Shown here: piece by piece, positions 8,764 to 17,213 of the stretch
Layout of the letters: each line of letters opens with the position of its first letter
How positions within the stretch are numbered: the stretch's first letter is position 1
Assembly (NCBI GenBank): GCA_030065115.1
Contig: JASJDO010000002.1
Span: 1 to 45,135, forward strand
Length of the DNA: 45,135 nt
Direction: 5' to 3'
Source: Rhizobiaceae bacterium
Lineage (GTDB): Bacteria > Pseudomonadota > Alphaproteobacteria > Rhizobiales > Rhizobiaceae
The notes under the pieces: generated by a model
Told to the model about the DNA's origin: nothing
The model's input: the letters and a program-made list of their open reading frames with translations, nothing else
Database searches by the model: none
Translations under genes and position numbers: made by a program

Positions 8764-8970
8764 GTCTCTGTCCCATCTGTCATAGAGCCTGAGAGTTTGT
8801 GGTTTTGTTCCAAACGTTAGTTCGGTCCGACGCCATTTCTCCTTCGGCGGGCAGGATTTCTGCCACTCTCCAGATTGCCAGCCAGCAAACAGTCCACTTG
8901 CCTGAGAGTTTCCGGGAAGTTGCTCCTTCGGCGCTGATTTTCGGGAAATCAGTCTCTCCTGCTTGCTGCA
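8764..8970 (-). promoter_or_regulatory. tandem glycine riboswitch (two aptamers)
   Basis: Read on the minus strand. Aptamer I (about 8970-8881) contains GCAGGAGAGACTG, the core GCCGAAGGAGCAA and ACTCTCAGGCAAGTGGAC. Aptamer II (about 8876-8764) contains TCTGGAGAGTGG, the core GCCGAAGGAGAAA and ACTCTCAGGCTCTATGACAG. The paired GGAGAG / CCGAAGG / CTCTCAGG cores in this order are the known glycine-riboswitch signature, and the short linker between two copies is the cooperative tandem form. Downstream, a 14-base palindrome ACCGGAATTCCGGT (8752-8765) and a GGACA/TGTCC pair next to the AGGAG ribosome site suggest an expression platform acting on translation. Confidence 0.95.
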
Positions 8971-8984
8971 CTCAAGGCGCTTTT

Positions 8985-9013
8985 TCTATGCCAAAAACGG
9001 ACCAGATTTGCAA
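8985..9013 (-). promoter_or_regulatory. candidate dadA promoter
   Basis: On the minus strand TTGCAA (9013-9008), exactly 17 bases, then CATAGA (8990-8985). Transcription would start a few bases before aptamer I of the glycine riboswitch. The -10 matches the consensus at only three positions, so the call rests mainly on spacing and position. Confidence 0.45.
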
Positions 9014-9035
9014 GAAGAGTCATTTTTCTTGCAAA
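9007..9035. repeat. 10-bp inverted repeat between dadA and rimP
   Basis: TTTGCAAGAA (9007-9016), nine bases, TTCTTGCAAA (9026-9035): perfect arms. Each arm contains TTGCAA, which can serve as the -35 of the promoter facing away on its side. It therefore looks like a shared operator for both divergent transcripts. No T-run follows on either strand. Confidence 0.65.
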
Positions 9036-9057
9036 ACATGCGGATTGGACGTATGTA
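9029..9057 (+). promoter_or_regulatory. candidate rimP-nusA operon promoter
   Basis: TTGCAA (9029-9034), 17 bases, TATGTA (9052-9057), placing the start near 9064 and a leader of roughly 80 bases before rimP. Confidence 0.5.
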
Positions 9058-9083
9058 GTGTCCAAATTCTCCGGTTTATTCGC

Positions 9084-9117
9084 GAGAGTGGGAGCCACCC
9101 GGCACCCGCTCTTTTTT
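9084..9117 (+). terminator. attenuator-like terminator in the rimP leader
   Basis: AGAGTGGG (9085-9092) pairs with CCCGCTCT (9105-9112), eight pairs with one G-T, followed by a run of T to 9117. It lies between the candidate promoter and the rimP start, 24 bases before the ATG, with no gene before it on this strand. It would therefore stop operon transcription prematurely rather than end an upstream gene. Confidence 0.7.
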
Positions 9118-9141
9118 ATTGCCGGAAACCAAGAGAGAAGC

Positions 9142-9726
9142 ATGAGCGAAAAACGCACCATTGTTGAAACCGGACTGGAAGCCAAAGTGGCAGCCATTGT
9201 TGAGCCTGAAATCGAGGATTTGGGGTACAGGTTGGTGCGTGTTAAAATCTCTGGTGTAAACGGCATGACCCTTCAGATTATGGCTGAGCGCCCGGACGGC
9301 ACGATGAATGTTGCTGGTTGCGAAGAAATTTCAAAGGCCGTTTCTCCGGTGCTGGACATCGAAGATCCGATTGATCGTATGTATCATCTCGAAGTTTCTT
9401 CGCCGGGCATTGACCGCCCATTGGTGAGGCGTTCCGACTTTGATCAATGGTCTGGCCACGTGGCGAAACTTGAAACGCACCAGATGATCAACGGACGAAA
9501 GCGCTACAAGGGCATGATCATCAGGGTTGATGGTGATGATGTCACCTTCAGGCGTGAAGCGCCCGGCCCGGACGAAGACCCGGAATTTGTGATTCCCGTA
9601 TCCGAGATCAAGGATGCCAAACTGGTTTTGACGGACGATTTGATTACTGAAGCCCTCAAGCGGGACAAGGCCCTGCGCGAGGCAAACGGAATTGAGGACG
9701 ATGGCGAGATTTCGCCTGACAACTGA
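9142..9726 (+). CDS. rimP: ribosome maturation factor RimP
   Basis: RimP assists assembly of the 30S subunit. The 194 residues show the N-terminal alpha/beta domain (VEPEIEDLGYRLVRVKISG ... DIEDPIDRMYHLEVSSPGIDRPL, the family signature) and a C-terminal SH3-like barrel (RYKGMIIRVDGDDVTFR ... FVIPVSEIKDAKLVL) with an extra acidic tail. I took ATG at 9142 rather than the GTG at 9058: it lies behind GAGAG and the family starts at this point, while the extension would read through the terminator hairpin. It heads the rimP-nusA-ylxR-infB-rbfA-truB-rpsO-pnp set, the standard proteobacterial order. Confidence 0.96.
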   Translation: MSEKRTIVETGLEAKVAAIVEPEIEDLGYRLVRVKISGVNGMTLQIMAERPDGTMNVAGCEEISKAVSPVLDIEDPIDRMYHLEVSSPGIDRPLVRRSDFDQWSGHVAKLETHQMINGRKRYKGMIIRVDGDDVTFRREAPGPDEDPEFVIPVSEIKDAKLVLTDDLITEALKRDKALREANGIEDDGEISPDN

Positions 9727-9730
9727 CAAA

Positions 9731-9752
9731 GACGCCAATTGGGAATTGCGTC
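9731..9752 (+). repeat. intercistronic hairpin between rimP and nusA
   Basis: GACGC-C-AATT pairs with AATT-GCGTC around GGG (one bulged C). No T-run follows and the nusA ribosome site AGGAGA (9762-9767) comes ten bases later, so it is probably an RNA-processing or stability hairpin rather than a terminator. Confidence 0.4.
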
Positions 9753-9772
9753 TGAAAAAGTAGGAGAAGACT

Positions 9773-11407
9773 ATGGCAGTCAGTGCTAACAGACTTGAAT
9801 TGTTGCAGATCGCGGATGCGGTTGCCCGGGAAAAGGCAATCGACAAGGAGATCGTTATTTCTGCAATGGCCAATGCGATCGAGAAAGCTGCAAAATCTCG
9901 TTATGGTCAGGACACCAATGTTCATGTTCAGGTTGATACAAAAACCGGTGACATCAATCTCAAGCGTTTGTTGGAAGTTGTTGAGCACGTTGAGGACTAC
10001 AACACTCAGATTGCTCTTGAGCTGGCGCGGGACAAAGAGGCATCAATTGAGCTAGGTGACTATATTTCCGAGCCGCTTCCGCCAATGGATTTCGGCCGAA
10101 TTGCTGCCCAGTCTGCAAAGCAGGTCATCGTTCAACAGGTTCGAGATGCGGAACGCGACCGTCAGTTTGAAGAATTTAAGGACCGAGTTGGTGAGATCAT
10201 CAATGGTACTGTAAAGCGTGTTGAATATGGCAATGTGATCGTTGATCTTGGCCGTGGCGAAGCAATCATTCGCCGGGACGAAACGATTCCACGCGAGAAT
10301 TTCCGTTACGGTGACCGTGTTCGGGCATATTTGTACGATGTTCGCCGCGAACAGCGCGGACCTCAGATTTTCTTGTCTCGCACCCATCCGCAGTTCATGA
10401 CGAAACTCTTCACGATGGAAGTGCCTGAAATCTATGACGGCATCATCGAAATCAAATCGGTCGCCCGTGATCCGGGTTCGCGCGCTAAAATTGCAGTGAT
10501 CTCCAGCGATTCGGCTATCGATCCGGTTGGTGCTTGTGTGGGTATGCGGGGTTCCCGTGTTCAGGCCGTGGTTGGTGAACTTCAGGGTGAAAAAATCGAT
10601 ATCATTCCATGGCAACCGGACGCGGCGAGCTTTGTGGTGAATGCGCTTCAACCGGCTGAAGTTGCCAAGGTTGTTTTGGACGAAGAAGCCGAACGTATTG
10701 AAATCGTTGTTCCTGATGACCAATTATCTCTTGCGATTGGTCGCCGGGGCCAGAACGTACGTCTTGCCTCCCAACTGACAGGTTGGGACATCGACATCAT
10801 GACCGAACAGGACGAAAGTGAACGTCGTCAGGCGGAGTTCGAAGCAAGTGCGAATGCATTTGTCGAAGCGCTTAACGTGGACGAAATGGTGGCGCAATTG
10901 CTTGCCTCTGAAGGCTTCACGAATGTCGAAGAAGTTGCATATGTGGACATGCTTGAGATTGCTTCTATCGAAGGATTTGATGATGAAACTGCGGAAGAAC
11001 TCCAGGCACGCGCCCGCGAGTTCATCGAGAAGCAGGAATCAGCGCTTGATGATGAGCGTAAAGGTTTGGGTGTTGCCGATGAACTTCGTGAGATCGACGG
11101 GCTGACTTTGGAAATGCTTGTTACCCTCGGCAAGGACGACATCAAAACCCTGGAAGACTTTGCCGGATGTGCAGCCGATGATCTGATTGGATGGAATGAA
11201 CGCAAGGAAGGCGAAAATGTTCGCTATCCGGGCATTCTGGAGGCATTCAAACTGTCCCGTGTTGATGCAGAACAAATGGTGATGGCGGCACGGATCAAAG
11301 CCGGTTGGGTAACCGAGGAAGAGCTGGCTGCGATGAACGCTGAACCTGAAGTCGAAGAGGAAGAAACAACAGAAGAGGAAGTCAAGAAACCAGGTCGGAT
11401 TTTCTAA
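9773..11407 (+). CDS. nusA: transcription termination/antitermination factor NusA
   Basis: NusA binds RNA polymerase and nascent RNA to control pausing, termination and antitermination. The 544 residues show the N-terminal polymerase-binding domain (1 to about 125), an S1 domain (about 135-200, [21 protein letters not shown]), two KH domains ([18 protein letters not shown] with IIPWQ, then [19 protein letters not shown]) and two C-terminal helix-hairpin-helix repeats (about 360-510, [16 protein letters not shown] and [14 protein letters not shown]). A Glu-rich tail ends [17 protein letters not shown] precedes the ATG. ylxR follows after 12 bases. Confidence 0.97.
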   Translation: MAVSANRLELLQIADAVAREKAIDKEIVISAMANAIEKAAKSRYGQDTNVHVQVDTKTGDINLKRLLEVVEHVEDYNTQIALELARDKEASIELGDYISEPLPPMDFGRIAAQSAKQVIVQQVRDAERDRQFEEFKDRVGEIINGTVKRVEYGNVIVDLGRGEAIIRRDETIPRENFRYGDRVRAYLYDVRREQRGPQIFLSRTHPQFMTKLFTMEVPEIYDGIIEIKSVARDPGSRAKIAVISSDSAIDPVGACVGMRGSRVQAVVGELQGEKIDIIPWQPDAASFVVNALQPAEVAKVVLDEEAERIEIVVPDDQLSLAIGRRGQNVRLASQLTGWDIDIMTEQDESERRQAEFEASANAFVEALNVDEMVAQLLASEGFTNVEEVAYVDMLEIASIEGFDDETAEELQARAREFIEKQESALDDERKGLGVADELREIDGLTLEMLVTLGKDDIKTLEDFAGCAADDLIGWNERKEGENVRYPGILEAFKLSRVDAEQMVMAARIKAGWVTEEELAAMNAEPEVEEEETTEEEVKKPGRIF

Positions 11408-11419
11408 TCAGGGTGCACC

Positions 11420-12019
11420 GTGCCGAAGCCAGACATGAACCCGCGCACCTGTATTGTTAGCCGAGAGGAAAAAACACCGGATGAAATGATCCGGTTCGTT
11501 CTTGATCCTCAGGATAATGTAGTACCCGATCTGAAGCGCAAGCTTCCGGGACGCGGCGTGTGGGTTTCCAGTAAAAGAGCCACTGTAAGCCAGGCAGTTG
11601 ACAAAAAAGCATTTGCACACGGGTTCAAGAAACAGGTGATTGCAGATGTGGGTTTGCCGGATTTGGTAGATCGTCTGCTGGAACGCGAAGCGCTGAACAT
11701 ATTGGCTTTGGCCCGAAAAGCCGGAGAGGCGATCACGGGTTTTATGAAGGTCGACGGATTGATCCGAAGCGAAGAAATTGCAGTTCTTGTTCACGCCGCC
11801 GACGCCAGTGAAGACGGTAAAGGAAAACTGGCACAGGGATTGCGGGTTGCAGAACTTGACGATGTGCCGGTTTTTGAAACGTTTGAAGGCCAAAAACTGG
11901 ATGACGTCTTGGGTAATGCAAATACCGTCCATATCGGATTGATTGCTGGTGGATTGGCATCCAGATTTGAGGCTGCGATGAGCCGGTTGTTGGAGTATCG
12001 TGGTTTGACGGAAGAGTAA
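11420..12019 (+). CDS. YlxR-L7Ae-like RNA-binding protein
   Basis: A 199-residue fusion of two small domains. The first (about 5-85) is YlxR/DUF448, with RTCIVSREEKTPDEMIRFVLD and the basic LPGRGVWVSSKRA. The second (about 95-190) is an L7Ae/YlxQ-like fold (LNILALARKAGEAITGFMKVDGLI). YlxR has been linked to RNase P RNA and transcription; in Bacilli the two parts are separate genes in the same nusA-infB position. GTG at 11420 is chosen because AGGG (11410-11413) lies six bases upstream; ATG at 11435 is an in-frame alternative. Confidence 0.88.
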   Translation: MPKPDMNPRTCIVSREEKTPDEMIRFVLDPQDNVVPDLKRKLPGRGVWVSSKRATVSQAVDKKAFAHGFKKQVIADVGLPDLVDRLLEREALNILALARKAGEAITGFMKVDGLIRSEEIAVLVHAADASEDGKGKLAQGLRVAELDDVPVFETFEGQKLDDVLGNANTVHIGLIAGGLASRFEAAMSRLLEYRGLTEE

Positions 12020-12099
12020 AAAAGAGCGAATTAAACAAAAAGCTGGATTTTCTTGCGCACAAGGTTCAAAAAGCGCGCAATAGAGTTACAAGGTAGAGC

Positions 12100-14625
12100 A
12101 TGAGCGAAGAAACAGGCGACAGCAAACCTGGCGCGGACAAAAAGAAAACACTTACCCTGAAAGGCGCAGGTCTTTCGCAAGGTACGGTGCGCCAAAATTT
12201 CTCCCATGGACGTTCCAAGTCTGTGGTCGTTGAAACACGCAAACGTCGCATCACAAAGCCTGGTGATACCCCACCAGCGGAAAAACCTGCCAGTGCAGCG
12301 CCCACGGCTCCTGCGGCACCAAAACCGCAAGAGCCAAAGCCGGCAGAAGCTCCTGCTTCGAATCTTTCAAAGAGCGAGGTGGAAGCCCGTCAACGTGCGC
12401 TTGAAGAAGCCAAGGTAAGGGCGGTAGAAGAAGCCAAGCAGCGCGAAGAAGACGACAAGCGCCGTGCCGTTGAAGATGAGCGCCGTGCCAAGGAGCGCGA
12501 AGAAGCAGCGCGTCTGAAAGCCGAAGAAGATGCGCGTCTTGCTGCAGAACGTGAAGCAGCAGAACGTGAAAAAGCGGCAGCTGCATCGGCGGCGGCTGCC
12601 AAAGCTGATCCGGAAACGTCAAAGCCGGTGACACGTGAAGAACCAAAAGCAAAAGAGCTCAAACCGTTTGAACGTAAAAAACCGGAAGAGCCAGCAAAGC
12701 CGTCGCGTCCCAAGGGTGGAGATGATCGTCGTCGCACAAAGCTGACGCTTTCAAATGCGCTTGATGAGGATGGGGGGTCTCGCGGACCTTCACTTGCAGC
12801 GCTGAGGCGTCGTCAGGAAAAACAAAAACGCGCTGCGCAGCAGCAATCCGGTCCAAGAGAAAAGGTATCACGCGAAGTGCAGCTTCCTGAAACAATCACT
12901 ATCCAGGAACTTGCCAGCCGAATGTCTGAACGTTCGGTCGATGTGATCAAGTATATGATGCAGCAGGGCCAAATGATGAAGCCCGGTGACATCATTGATG
13001 CCGATACAGCGGAACTGATTGCGGTAGAATTTGGCCATACAGTTCGTCGTGTTTCCGATGCGGACATTGAAGAGGGTATTTTTGATGCTCCTGACAATGA
13101 CGCAGATCTGAAGCCGCGTCCTCCGATTGTCACCATCATGGGTCACGTTGACCACGGTAAAACATCGCTCTTGGATGCAATCCGGAAGGCAAATGTGGTT
13201 TCCGGTGAAGCAGGTGGCATCACTCAGCACATTGGTGCCTATCAGGTTGAACATGATGGTCAGGTGATCTCATTTATCGATACTCCGGGCCACGAAGCAT
13301 TTACATCCATGCGTGCACGTGGCGCCCAGATTACGGATATCGCAATTCTGGTTGTTGCAGCTGATGACAGCGTGATGCCGCAGACTATTGAATCAATCAA
13401 TCATGCAAAGGCAGCGGAAGTTCCGATCATTGTTGCAATCAACAAGATCGACAAACCGTCAGCAGATACAAACAAGGTTCGCACCGAGCTCCTGCAACAT
13501 GAAATCTTCGTTGAAGAAATGGGCGGCGAAACCCAGTCGGTTGAAGTTTCGGCACTCAAGGGCACAAATCTGGATGGATTGCTCGAGGCAATCTCACTTC
13601 AGGCAGAACTCCTTGAGTTGAAAGCCAATCCCGATCGCCCTGCCGAGGGCGTAGTGGTTGAAGCCCAGCTCGACAAAGGCCGCGGACCGGTTGCGACAGT
13701 CCTTGTTAATCGCGGGACCCTTCGCACAGGTGATATCGTTGTTGCCGGTGACGAGTGGGGCAAGGTTCGGGCACTGGTCAATGACAAGGGTCAACAACTT
13801 TCTGAAGCAGGCCCTTCCATGCCGGTGGAGATTCTTGGTCTCAATGGCGCACCGGGAGCGGGTGACCGGGTCGGTGTGGTTGAGAACGAAGCACGGGCAC
13901 GTGAAATCTCTGACTATCGCCAACGCCTCTCTCGTGAGAAGGCAGTTGCTCGTCAGGCCGGATCACGTGGTTCTCTTGAGCAGATGATGAGCCAGCTGCA
14001 GACAACGGATCTGAGCGAAGCTGCTGTTGTCATCAAGGCAGATGTGCAGGGTTCTGCTGAAGCAATCGCGCAATCACTGCTCAAACTGAACACAGAAGAA
14101 GTGGCAGCCAAGATTGTTCATTCGGGCGTTGGCGCAATCACAGAATCTGACGTTGCACTTGCAGCGGCATCCAATGCACCAATTCTGGCGTTTAACGTTC
14201 GTGCCAACAAGCAAGCGCGTGATGCGGCTGAAGAACAGGGCATCGAGATCCGTTACTATTCAATCATCTACGACCTTGTAGACGATATGAAATCAGTCAT
14301 GTCTGGCCTCTTGGCACCGGAACGTCGTGAAACCTTCCTAGGTTACGCAGAAATTCTCGAGGTCTTCAACGTGTCCAAGGTCGGCAAGGTTGCCGGTTGC
14401 CGTATCACCGAAGGAAAGGTCGAGCGTGGATCGGGTGTTCGTCTTCTGCGTGACAACGTTGTGATTCACGAAGGCATGCTCTCGACACTCAAACGCTTCA
14501 AGGATGAAGTGGCGGAAGTGCCGGGTGGCCAGGAATGTGGCATGGCGTTTGAAAACTATCAGGATATCCGAAAGGGTGACGTGATCGAATGTTTCCGTGT
14601 GGAGCATATCGACCGTTCGCTATAA
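12100..14625 (+). CDS. infB: translation initiation factor IF-2
   Basis: IF-2 is the GTPase that brings initiator tRNA to the 30S subunit. The 841 residues comprise an IF2_N motif, a long charged low-complexity region (about 60-250, rich in Glu, Lys, Arg and Ala), the second N-terminal module ([27 protein letters not shown]), then the G domain with G1 GHVDHGKT at 348-355, G3 DTPGH from 394 and G4 NKID at 448-451, and C-terminal domains II-IV. GGTAGAG lies before the ATG at 12100. The 80-base gap after ylxR includes a 6-bp TTGCGC/GCGCAA pairing with no T-run. Confidence 0.98.
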   Translation: MSEETGDSKPGADKKKTLTLKGAGLSQGTVRQNFSHGRSKSVVVETRKRRITKPGDTPPAEKPASAAPTAPAAPKPQEPKPAEAPASNLSKSEVEARQRALEEAKVRAVEEAKQREEDDKRRAVEDERRAKEREEAARLKAEEDARLAAEREAAEREKAAAASAAAAKADPETSKPVTREEPKAKELKPFERKKPEEPAKPSRPKGGDDRRRTKLTLSNALDEDGGSRGPSLAALRRRQEKQKRAAQQQSGPREKVSREVQLPETITIQELASRMSERSVDVIKYMMQQGQMMKPGDIIDADTAELIAVEFGHTVRRVSDADIEEGIFDAPDNDADLKPRPPIVTIMGHVDHGKTSLLDAIRKANVVSGEAGGITQHIGAYQVEHDGQVISFIDTPGHEAFTSMRARGAQITDIAILVVAADDSVMPQTIESINHAKAAEVPIIVAINKIDKPSADTNKVRTELLQHEIFVEEMGGETQSVEVSALKGTNLDGLLEAISLQAELLELKANPDRPAEGVVVEAQLDKGRGPVATVLVNRGTLRTGDIVVAGDEWGKVRALVNDKGQQLSEAGPSMPVEILGLNGAPGAGDRVGVVENEARAREISDYRQRLSREKAVARQAGSRGSLEQMMSQLQTTDLSEAAVVIKADVQGSAEAIAQSLLKLNTEEVAAKIVHSGVGAITESDVALAAASNAPILAFNVRANKQARDAAEEQGIEIRYYSIIYDLVDDMKSVMSGLLAPERRETFLGYAEILEVFNVSKVGKVAGCRITEGKVERGSGVRLLRDNVVIHEGMLSTLKRFKDEVAEVPGGQECGMAFENYQDIRKGDVIECFRVEHIDRSL

Positions 14626-14640
14626 GCTGATTTGAATTGA

Positions 14641-14665
14641 CCCGGATGGTCCAAACCCATCCGGG
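14641..14665 (+). repeat. 9-bp perfect hairpin after infB
   Basis: CCCGGATGG (14641-14649), seven-base loop, CCATCCGGG (14657-14665). It is strong and GC-rich but has no T-run and lies 14 bases before the next start, directly ahead of AAGG. It probably protects or separates the infB message from the downstream segment. Confidence 0.7.
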
Positions 14666-14679
14666 AGCAAGGTTCCATC

Positions 14680-15201
14680 ATGAAGATTAGCTTCGTCTAT
14701 TCATATGACGAATATGAAGCGATCAATAGGTCACGCAGGCGTCTGCGGAGGTTTGCGAAGCTGCGTAATTTTGTGATCGCTCTGATTGTCGGTTCAAATT
14801 TCCTTGTAGGGTTTTATCTCCTCTGGTCCCGGTTGACGGATGGCGAAGCGCTTAGTTGGACGGATTTCATTAACGTCGGAATCGGGATGCTTTTGCTGTT
14901 CATGATTTTTGTCCTCGGACCTCTCCAACGTAGATGGTATCTGCGTCAACAGATGGTTGAAGGCGAGGTGTGTGACGTTGAGTTCGATGAAATTGGCTTG
15001 ACCACCCAGCTTCGCGAAAACACCGTTCGCACCCGCTGGTCAGGCATTCTACATGCCGATGAAGACAAGACCCACTTTCTTTTGTGGATCAACAAACTAC
15101 AAGCCTATGCTCTTCCGAAATCCGCTTTTTCCAAGGATCAGGAAACTGGTTTCAGAGAGCTATTGGCAAACAATGTACAGAAAAGGACGTCTGTGACATG
15201 A
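14680..15201 (+). CDS. small membrane protein with YcxB-like C-terminal domain
   Basis: A 173-residue protein with a basic N terminus ([13 protein letters not shown]), two membrane segments (about 32-50 and 64-84) and a C-terminal beta domain reading [28 protein letters not shown], which resembles the YcxB-like family (function unknown). Its stop overlaps the rbfA start (ATGA, 15198-15201), so translation of rbfA is coupled to it. A membrane protein between infB and rbfA is not part of the textbook operon. The basic amino end suggests a cytoplasmic N terminus. Confidence 0.75.
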   Translation: MKISFVYSYDEYEAINRSRRRLRRFAKLRNFVIALIVGSNFLVGFYLLWSRLTDGEALSWTDFINVGIGMLLLFMIFVLGPLQRRWYLRQQMVEGEVCDVEFDEIGLTTQLRENTVRTRWSGILHADEDKTHFLLWINKLQAYALPKSAFSKDQETGFRELLANNVQKRTSVT

Positions 15202-15593
15202 GCAAGTTCTCGGCCAAAGGGCCCTCACAACGGCAATTACGTGTGGGTGAAAACGTGCGCCACGCCCTCACCCAGCTTTTGCAGCGCGGCGAAATTCAGG
15301 ATGACATCATCGAAAGAACGGTAATCTCCATTTCTGAGGTCTCCATGTCGCCTGATCTGAAGATTGCGACTTGTTATGTCTCGCCCTTGGGTGGTGGTGA
15401 CGCAAAGCCTGTCATCAAGGCCCTTGCGCAGAATGCAAAATTCATCCGTGGACGTTTGGCGCGGCAACTAAACCAGATGAAATACATGCCGGAATTTCGG
15501 TTCCGAGAAGATACAAGCTTCGACAATTTCGCGAAAATCGATGCGATCCTTCACACAGATGAAGTCAAGCGTGATCTGGAGGATGACGAATGA
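15198..15593 (+). CDS. rbfA: ribosome-binding factor A
   Basis: RbfA is a KH-like 30S assembly factor needed for 16S 5' end maturation and cold growth. The 131 residues include the signature [44 protein letters not shown] and [24 protein letters not shown] start at ATG 15198, overlapping the upstream stop, as the family begins MSK...SQRQLRVGE; a longer frame from 15084 is only read-through of the YcxB-like gene. It ends in an ATGA overlap with truB. Confidence 0.96.
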   Translation: MSKFSAKGPSQRQLRVGENVRHALTQLLQRGEIQDDIIERTVISISEVSMSPDLKIATCYVSPLGGGDAKPVIKALAQNAKFIRGRLARQLNQMKYMPEFRFREDTSFDNFAKIDAILHTDEVKRDLEDDE

Positions 15594-16513
15594 GCCGCCA
15601 ACGAAAGAAAAAGGGACGCCCAATTTCCGGCTGGGTCATTCTGGACAAGCCTGTGGGTATTGGCTCGACGCAATGTGTCGGCAAGGTAAAATGGCTTTAC
15701 CAGGCGGCCAAAGCCGGTCACGCCGGGACCCTTGATCCGCTCGCTTCGGGTATGTTGCCCCTTGCTTTGGGTGAGGCCACTCGCACGGTTCCCTACATCA
15801 TGGATGGTCAGAAAACCTATCGTTTTACTGTGACTTGGGGCGCAGAGACGAATACCGATGACCTTGAAGGCGAAGTAACCAATTCTTCTGAGACACGACC
15901 AACCAAAGAAGAAATTCTCGCCATACTCCCCGCCTATACCGGTGAAATTGAACAGGTTCCCCCAAAATTCTCAGCCATCAAGATTGATGGAGAGCGTGCT
16001 TACAAACTGGCGCGCGATGGTGAAGAAGTAGAAATTAAAGCCCGCAAAGTCACCATTGAGACCCTTGAATTGATCGACATGACAGAAGATACGGCGACTT
16101 TTGAAACCTTGTGCGGCAAAGGAACCTACGTTCGTGCGCTGGCGCGTGATTTTGGTCGCGATTTGAAGTGTTTCGGTCACATTACAGAATTGCGACGTGT
16201 ATCTGTTGGTCCATTCCTGGAAGAAGACCTTGTCCCACTTGAGAGACTGGTTGGGTTGGAAGGCGATCTGGAAGCCTTGGATGCGGAACTGTTTACCACC
16301 GGAACGGCATTGGATGATGTTCCCGAAGTGCCGCTAACGAAAGAACAGGTTCATAGGGTCCGCATGGGCAACGCCATTGTTCTTAGAGGTCGTGACGCAA
16401 TTGTGCATGCGCCAGAAGTCTTTGCGTCATCTGGAAACGAGCTGATTGCGATAGGCGAAGTTGATCGCGGTCAGTTCAAACCCAAACGTGTGTTTCAACA
16501 CTCGTATGTTTGA
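15590..16513 (+). CDS. truB: tRNA pseudouridine(55) synthase
   Basis: TruB makes pseudouridine 55 in the T-loop of tRNAs. In 307 residues the catalytic Asp49 is in [11 protein letters not shown], preceded by [21 protein letters not shown] and followed by [15 protein letters not shown] and the conserved [32 protein letters not shown] is also typical. The C-terminal part is a PUA-like region. The ATG overlaps the rbfA stop (15590-15593). Confidence 0.97.
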   Translation: MSRQRKKKGRPISGWVILDKPVGIGSTQCVGKVKWLYQAAKAGHAGTLDPLASGMLPLALGEATRTVPYIMDGQKTYRFTVTWGAETNTDDLEGEVTNSSETRPTKEEILAILPAYTGEIEQVPPKFSAIKIDGERAYKLARDGEEVEIKARKVTIETLELIDMTEDTATFETLCGKGTYVRALARDFGRDLKCFGHITELRRVSVGPFLEEDLVPLERLVGLEGDLEALDAELFTTGTALDDVPEVPLTKEQVHRVRMGNAIVLRGRDAIVHAPEVFASSGNELIAIGEVDRGQFKPKRVFQHSYV

Positions 16514-16575
16514 CGTCCGCACGGCCAAACAAAAAGCTGGTATTATCCGCAAAAATCCCTTATACGAGCCGCTAG

Positions 16576-16600
16576 AACGGGCCTGACGGTCCGTTTCTTT
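16576..16600 (+). terminator. possible weak terminator / rpsO leader hairpin
   Basis: AACGGGCC (16576-16583), loop TGAC, GGTCCGTT (16588-16595), eight pairs including one G-T, followed by TTCTTT and soon GGTTTT. It sits between truB and rpsO, 100 bases before the rpsO ATG. It could end the rimP-truB transcript or act as an rpsO leader element, since S15 commonly autoregulates. Confidence 0.45.
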
Positions 16601-16700
16601 GGTTTTCAGACCAATGAACATGACCCCGGCTGGACGACATCTTGGCTGTGGGTGACACGAAACCGGAAGCTTTAGTTTCCAATAATCAAAGGAATATCCG

Positions 16701-16970
16701 ATGTCGATCACTGATGAGCGTAAAGCTGAATTGATCAAGGAATATGCAACCAAAGAAGGTGACACAGGTTCACCGGAAGTACAGGTTGCAGTATTGACAG
16801 AGCGTATCAAGAACCTCACTGAACACTTTAAAGGCCACAAAAAAGACAACCACTCACGTCGTGGTCTTTTGAAAATGGTTTCTCAGCGTCGTAAGCTACT
16901 TGACTACGTGAAAGGCAAGAATGAGGAGCGTTATAAAGACCTCATTACCCGCCTCGGCATCCGCCGATAA
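16701..16970 (+). CDS. rpsO: 30S ribosomal protein S15
   Basis: An 89-residue protein matching S15 over its whole length: the start [36 protein letters not shown], then [33 protein letters not shown] and the end [10 protein letters not shown]15 binds the 16S central domain early in 30S assembly. AAAGGA lies upstream of the ATG. It is followed at once by a strong terminator. Confidence 0.98.
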   Translation: MSITDERKAELIKEYATKEGDTGSPEVQVAVLTERIKNLTEHFKGHKKDNHSRRGLLKMVSQRRKLLDYVKGKNEERYKDLITRLGIRR

Positions 16971-16977
16971 CTGAACA

Positions 16978-17005
16978 AGGGCGTGGCAGTTTTGCCGCGC
17001 CTTTT
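16978..17005 (+). terminator. rpsO terminator
   Basis: GGCGTGGCA (16980-16988) pairs with TGCCGCGCC (16993-17001) with one G-T and a GTTT loop, followed by TTTT, CG and TTTT. Outer A-T/G-T pairs extend the stem to 16978. It begins eight bases after the rpsO stop. Confidence 0.88.
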
Positions 17006-17153
17006 CGTTTTCTGGCTTCAGCCTGTTTGTCCAGTAAAGCGAAATAAAAATGCGGCTCCTCTCCAAGGGGCAGGATTGCAAGCGGCCCATCAGGTTTTGG
17101 ACCTCTCGTTGTCTTGCCCTTGGTTAAAGCCACAACAGACAGGCATAACCGTT

Positions 17154-17191
17154 GGCGTTTAGGGCTCTCATAAAGGATGAGAGCAGACGCC
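17154..17191 (+). promoter_or_regulatory. pnp leader hairpin
   Basis: Inner stem GCTCTCAT (17164-17171) / ATGAGAGC (17177-17184) around AAAGG, plus outer stem GGCGT (17154-17158) / ACGCC (17187-17191) across an asymmetric internal loop. In E. coli a long pnp leader hairpin is cut by RNase III and lets PNPase repress itself; the position here is equivalent. Whether RNase III cuts this one is inference. Confidence 0.65.
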
Positions 17192-17213
17192 TGTATGTTT
17201 TGAAGGACAAGAA

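Noticed and set aside
10052-10723. Minus-strand open frame of 223 residues opposite nusA
   Set aside because: Antisense of a conserved coding region; no motifs and no ribosome site.
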